DNA of 6,924 bases. It comes from Acidobacteriota bacterium (GTDB lineage: Bacteria; Acidobacteriota; Blastocatellia; Pyrinomonadales; Pyrinomonadaceae). This document shows positions 4,779 to 6,924 of this stretch, one piece after another. The notes beneath the pieces are model-generated. The model searched no databases, was not told the origin of the DNA, and was given only the letters and a program-made list of their open reading frames with translations. Both the position numbers and the translations under genes were made by a program. The stretch lies in NCBI GenBank assembly GCA_003222935.1, contig QHXL01000016.1, forward strand, positions 36,834-43,757, given 5' to 3'. Position 1 is the first letter of the stretch. Every line of letters begins with the position of its first letter.

Positions 4779-6924
4779 TTGCGCCTCTCACGCACTGTTT
4801 TTTCTCTATCGTCGCTAGCGGTAATAGCGGTCGTTGTGTCCATGGACCTATTCCAGATTGGGTCCACCGCGAGCAGTTTTCCGCCAAAATTTATCGCTGG
4901 CAGAACGTTCAATTTGTTTTTGCCAGGTACTGGTGGAACCCCGCGTTGGCTAGTTAGCGGAGACTTCAATTCCGACGGTAAGTTGGACTTCGCAACCGCA
5001 AATCGCAACTCACCAGGCACGGTATCTGTTGTGTTGGGCAATGGAGACGGCACTGTAGGACCACCAACAAAACTTACTGTAGGGTCGTTTCCGCAATCGC
5101 TCGTCGCCTCTGATTTAAATGGTGATGGAAAGTTAGATCTCGCCGTCGCGAACAGCGATAGAAATCCCGGGATTTCAGTTCTATTGGGTAATGGCTTTGG
5201 AGGGTTTGGTCAAGCCTCAGGATTTTCTGCTGGGACCGAACCTCTATCGATCGCAGTGAGTGATTTCAACAGCGACGGGAAAAAAGATCTGGTTACATGT
5301 AACTTCGGTTCGAACGACCTCTCGGTATTGATTGGTAATGGAGCGGGAGGCTTCTCAGCTCCCAACTCGATTTCTGTGGGACCGAATCCCCAGGGGTTGA
5401 CGGTGGGAAATCTCAATGGCGATCAAAACCCTGATCTCGTTATAGCAAACTTCAACTCGGCAAGTATCCAAATTCTGTTCGGTAGCGGTTCAGGAGGGTT
5501 TTCGTCTCCATTGACTATTGGAGTCGGCACAAACCCTATTTCGATTGTGGTTGAGAACTTGAATGGAGATGCTATACCGGATCTCGCCGTCGCGAACCTT
5601 GGATCAAATACTATTTCTATATTGCTCGGGGTCGGCGGAGGAAACTTTGGTCCTCCATCGAGTTTCGCAACTGGCGGAAAGCCGATTTTCCTAACGAGCG
5701 GAGATCTCAACAACGACGGCAAGCGAGACCTCGCCACTGCCAACGCGGAATCACTTGATGTTTCAATTTTGCTCGGGGATGGCTCTGGTGCATTTGCCCC
5801 TCAATTGATTGGCCCGGCTGGTCCGATTCCGCAGTCTTTGCGAATTGCAGATCTCGATGGCGACGGTCTGAGCGACCTCGCGTTCGTCAATTCAAACTCG
5901 CTGGCCCTCTGGATATTCAAAGGACGCGGTGACGGCACATTTGTTTCTGCCTCCAGGGTCTCCACATCACCCGTTCCTTTCGGAATCATCGCCGCCGATT
6001 TCAACGCTGACAATAAACCGGATCTGGCAACCACCAGTCTTACTAATAACAACGTCAGCGTTCTTCTGGCTGTCGGGAGTGGGAACTTTGCCTCCCCAAC
6101 AACATTTCCCGTCGGGTCTGGTCCGCGGTCTTTAACTTCCGCTGATTTCAACAACGATGGGAAATTGGATCTAGTCGTTGGAAATTCGTCTTCAAAGAAT
6201 GTCTCGATCCTAATGGGGAACGGATCTGGAAGTTTCTCGGCCGCTACAAACTTCAGCGTTTTGGCGGAACCTCTCGCTGTTGCAGTTGGCGATGTTAACG
6301 GAGATGGAAAGGTTGATGTTGTGGTTGCGGCGAATACTAGTGGATTCAACCCTACTGATTTGGCGATTCTGCTTGGCAATGGCGCCGGATCCTTCTCGAG
6401 CCCGATTCTATTGGCAGCGGGAGCCAATTCACGAGATGTCGTTGTTCGAGATTTTGATGGTGATGGCAAGAGTGATATAGCGGTTGCGGCTGAGTCGAAA
6501 GTATTCGTCGTTAAGGGAAGTAGTTCGGGAACGTTTGATTCTATTACCCCTTACCAGATGGCCTCAGACGATGGAACTCCATCGAGTATTCGGAATCTGA
6601 TTGCGCAGGATCTAAACGGGGACGGCAAGTTGGACCTTGGCATAAGCATAGCTCTTAACTTTTCACTGCTCGCGGGGAAGGGGGACGGCACTTTTCATCC
6701 ACCCGTTAACTCAAGTTTTTCCTGGGAGTTGGGTGGGGCGGGAGATTTCAATAGCGATGGAAAATCTGACCTGGTGTTTCGGCAAAATGGCGTCATTGCC
6801 ATCTTGCTTGGTGACGGCGTCGGTGGCTACTTTGAACGCTACGATTTCGCAGCAGGATCCGGGTCATCGGTTTCGGTAGCGGCTGATCTAAATGGGGACC
6901 TCAAAATCGACTTAGCTGTAGCGG
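4779..6924 (+). CDS. Secreted VCBS/FG-GAP repeat protein, C-terminus beyond the right edge
   Basis: The frame is open from 4716 to the window end with no stop and gives at least 715 residues from the favoured start. After a basic start (MRLSR), residues 7-20 are hydrophobic (VFSLSSLAVIAVVV) and look like a signal peptide, with possible cleavage near GSTA-SS. From residue about 61 onward the protein is a tandem array of units of roughly 45-55 residues. Each carries a calcium-loop motif such as DFNSDGKLD followed by LAVAN, then a strand block like SVLLGNGxGxF. In the FG-GAP/VCBS families such units are blades of beta-propeller domains of extracellular or surface proteins, often for adhesion or matrix contact; the exact role here is unknown. 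The start is uncertain. TTG 4779 has only a weak TGGA 8 nt upstream; TTG 4764 is an alternative. The first ATG (4842) lies after the hydrophobic segment and would remove the export signal. Part of a C-terminal anchor or sorting domain is presumably outside. Confidence 0.9.
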   Translation, partial: MRLSRTVFSLSSLAVIAVVVSMDLFQIGSTASSFPPKFIAGRTFNLFLPGTGGTPRWLVSGDFNSDGKLDFATANRNSPGTVSVVLGNGDGTVGPPTKLTVGSFPQSLVASDLNGDGKLDLAVANSDRNPGISVLLGNGFGGFGQASGFSAGTEPLSIAVSDFNSDGKKDLVTCNFGSNDLSVLIGNGAGGFSAPNSISVGPNPQGLTVGNLNGDQNPDLVIANFNSASIQILFGSGSGGFSSPLTIGVGTNPISIVVENLNGDAIPDLAVANLGSNTISILLGVGGGNFGPPSSFATGGKPIFLTSGDLNNDGKRDLATANAESLDVSILLGDGSGAFAPQLIGPAGPIPQSLRIADLDGDGLSDLAFVNSNSLALWIFKGRGDGTFVSASRVSTSPVPFGIIAADFNADNKPDLATTSLTNNNVSVLLAVGSGNFASPTTFPVGSGPRSLTSADFNNDGKLDLVVGNSSSKNVSILMGNGSGSFSAATNFSVLAEPLAVAVGDVNGDGKVDVVVAANTSGFNPTDLAILLGNGAGSFSSPILLAAGANSRDVVVRDFDGDGKSDIAVAAESKVFVVKGSSSGTFDSITPYQMASDDGTPSSIRNLIAQDLNGDGKLDLGISIALNFSLLAGKGDGTFHPPVNSSFSWELGGAGDFNSDGKSDLVFRQNGVIAILLGDGVGGYFERYDFAAGSGSSVSVAADLNGDLKIDLAVA
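4959..6924 (+). repeat. Fourteen tandem VCBS/FG-GAP calcium-loop repeats
   Basis: The in-frame motif D-x-[DN]-x-D-x-x-x-D followed by L-A-x-A-N recurs about every 140-155 nt, with two or three longer units. In order the cores read DFNSDGKLD, DLNGDGKLD, DFNSDGKKD, NLNGDQNPD, NLNGDAIPD, DLNNDGKRD, DLDGDGLSD, DFNADNKPD, DFNNDGKLD, DVNGDGKVD, DFDGDGKSD, DLNGDGKLD, DFNSDGKSD and DLNGDLKID. Ten keep the full acidic loop with glycine. Repeats 4 and 5 have Asn for the first Asp and have lost the glycine; repeats 8 and 14 have lost the glycine. The last repeat is cut by the window end. The repeats are conserved in protein but diverged in DNA, so recent duplication is not apparent. Confidence 0.9.

Noticed and set aside
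4682..4957. Plus-strand frame of 91 codons beginning with ATG just after comM
   Set aside because: It overlaps the signal-peptide region of the VCBS protein in another frame, spans that gene's likely promoter, has only a weak SD and no family resemblance. A frameshifted N-terminus of the repeat protein is less likely, because the repeat frame has its own signal peptide.
5801..6469. Long minus-strand frame of 222 codons inside the repeat gene
   Set aside because: It is an antisense shadow of the Gly/Asp/Asn-rich repeats, giving a Pro/Ser/Thr/Arg-rich translation. The plus strand is continuous and strongly family-like.
4959..6924. DNA tandem repeats or CRISPR-like array
   Set aside because: The regular spacing reflects protein repeats. 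The DNA copies are diverged, there are no identical spacers or direct repeats, and the reading frame is continuous.

Overview
The window holds four protein genes: one partial gene on the minus strand at the left edge, two complete genes on the plus strand, and one large partial gene running off the right edge. The DNA is of moderate GC. Start codons, Shine-Dalgarno (SD) sequences, sigma70-like promoters and a Rho-independent terminator all look bacterial. The mix of PPK1, a long LysM lytic transglycosylase, a ComM/YifB ATPase and a giant VCBS/FG-GAP repeat protein would suit an Acidobacteriota-type or other environmental Gram-negative bacterium. That placement is a low-confidence inference, because no marker gene is present. 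I see no mobile element, CRISPR array, tRNA or rRNA.

Layout. Positions 1-506 (minus) are the N-terminal 168 codons of polyphosphate kinase 1. Positions 507-1119 contain no convincing gene. They hold an 11-bp inverted repeat (797-882), a likely promoter (916-945) and, directly downstream, a strongly structured 5' leader (about 959-1107). Positions 1120-2823 encode a secreted MltD-like lytic transglycosylase with LysM repeats, closed by a textbook terminator (2849-2879). A 199-bp spacer (2880-3078), palindromic in its first half and carrying a promoter near its end, precedes comM/yifB (3079-4644). A second short spacer carries a perfect TTGACA -35 box (4704-4733). It leads into a secreted protein of at least 715 codons with fourteen calcium-loop VCBS repeats, open to the window end.

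The genes do not form one operon. ppk1 is divergent from mltD, mltD has its own terminator, and comM and the repeat protein each have a plausible promoter. Their roles are separate: polyphosphate storage, peptidoglycan remodelling, DNA branch migration during recombination or transformation, and an extracellular or surface beta-propeller-like protein.

The most interesting signal is the mltD leader. The 11-nt sequence CATTGAAGGAG occurs twice, once as the SD of mltD and once about 100 nt upstream. The upstream copy pairs with an anti-SD arm (GGCTCCTT). The same arm could pair with the true SD, and two further hairpins lie between the copies. This is the architecture of a translational riboswitch or other cis-regulatory RNA. 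I could not match it to a class I know.
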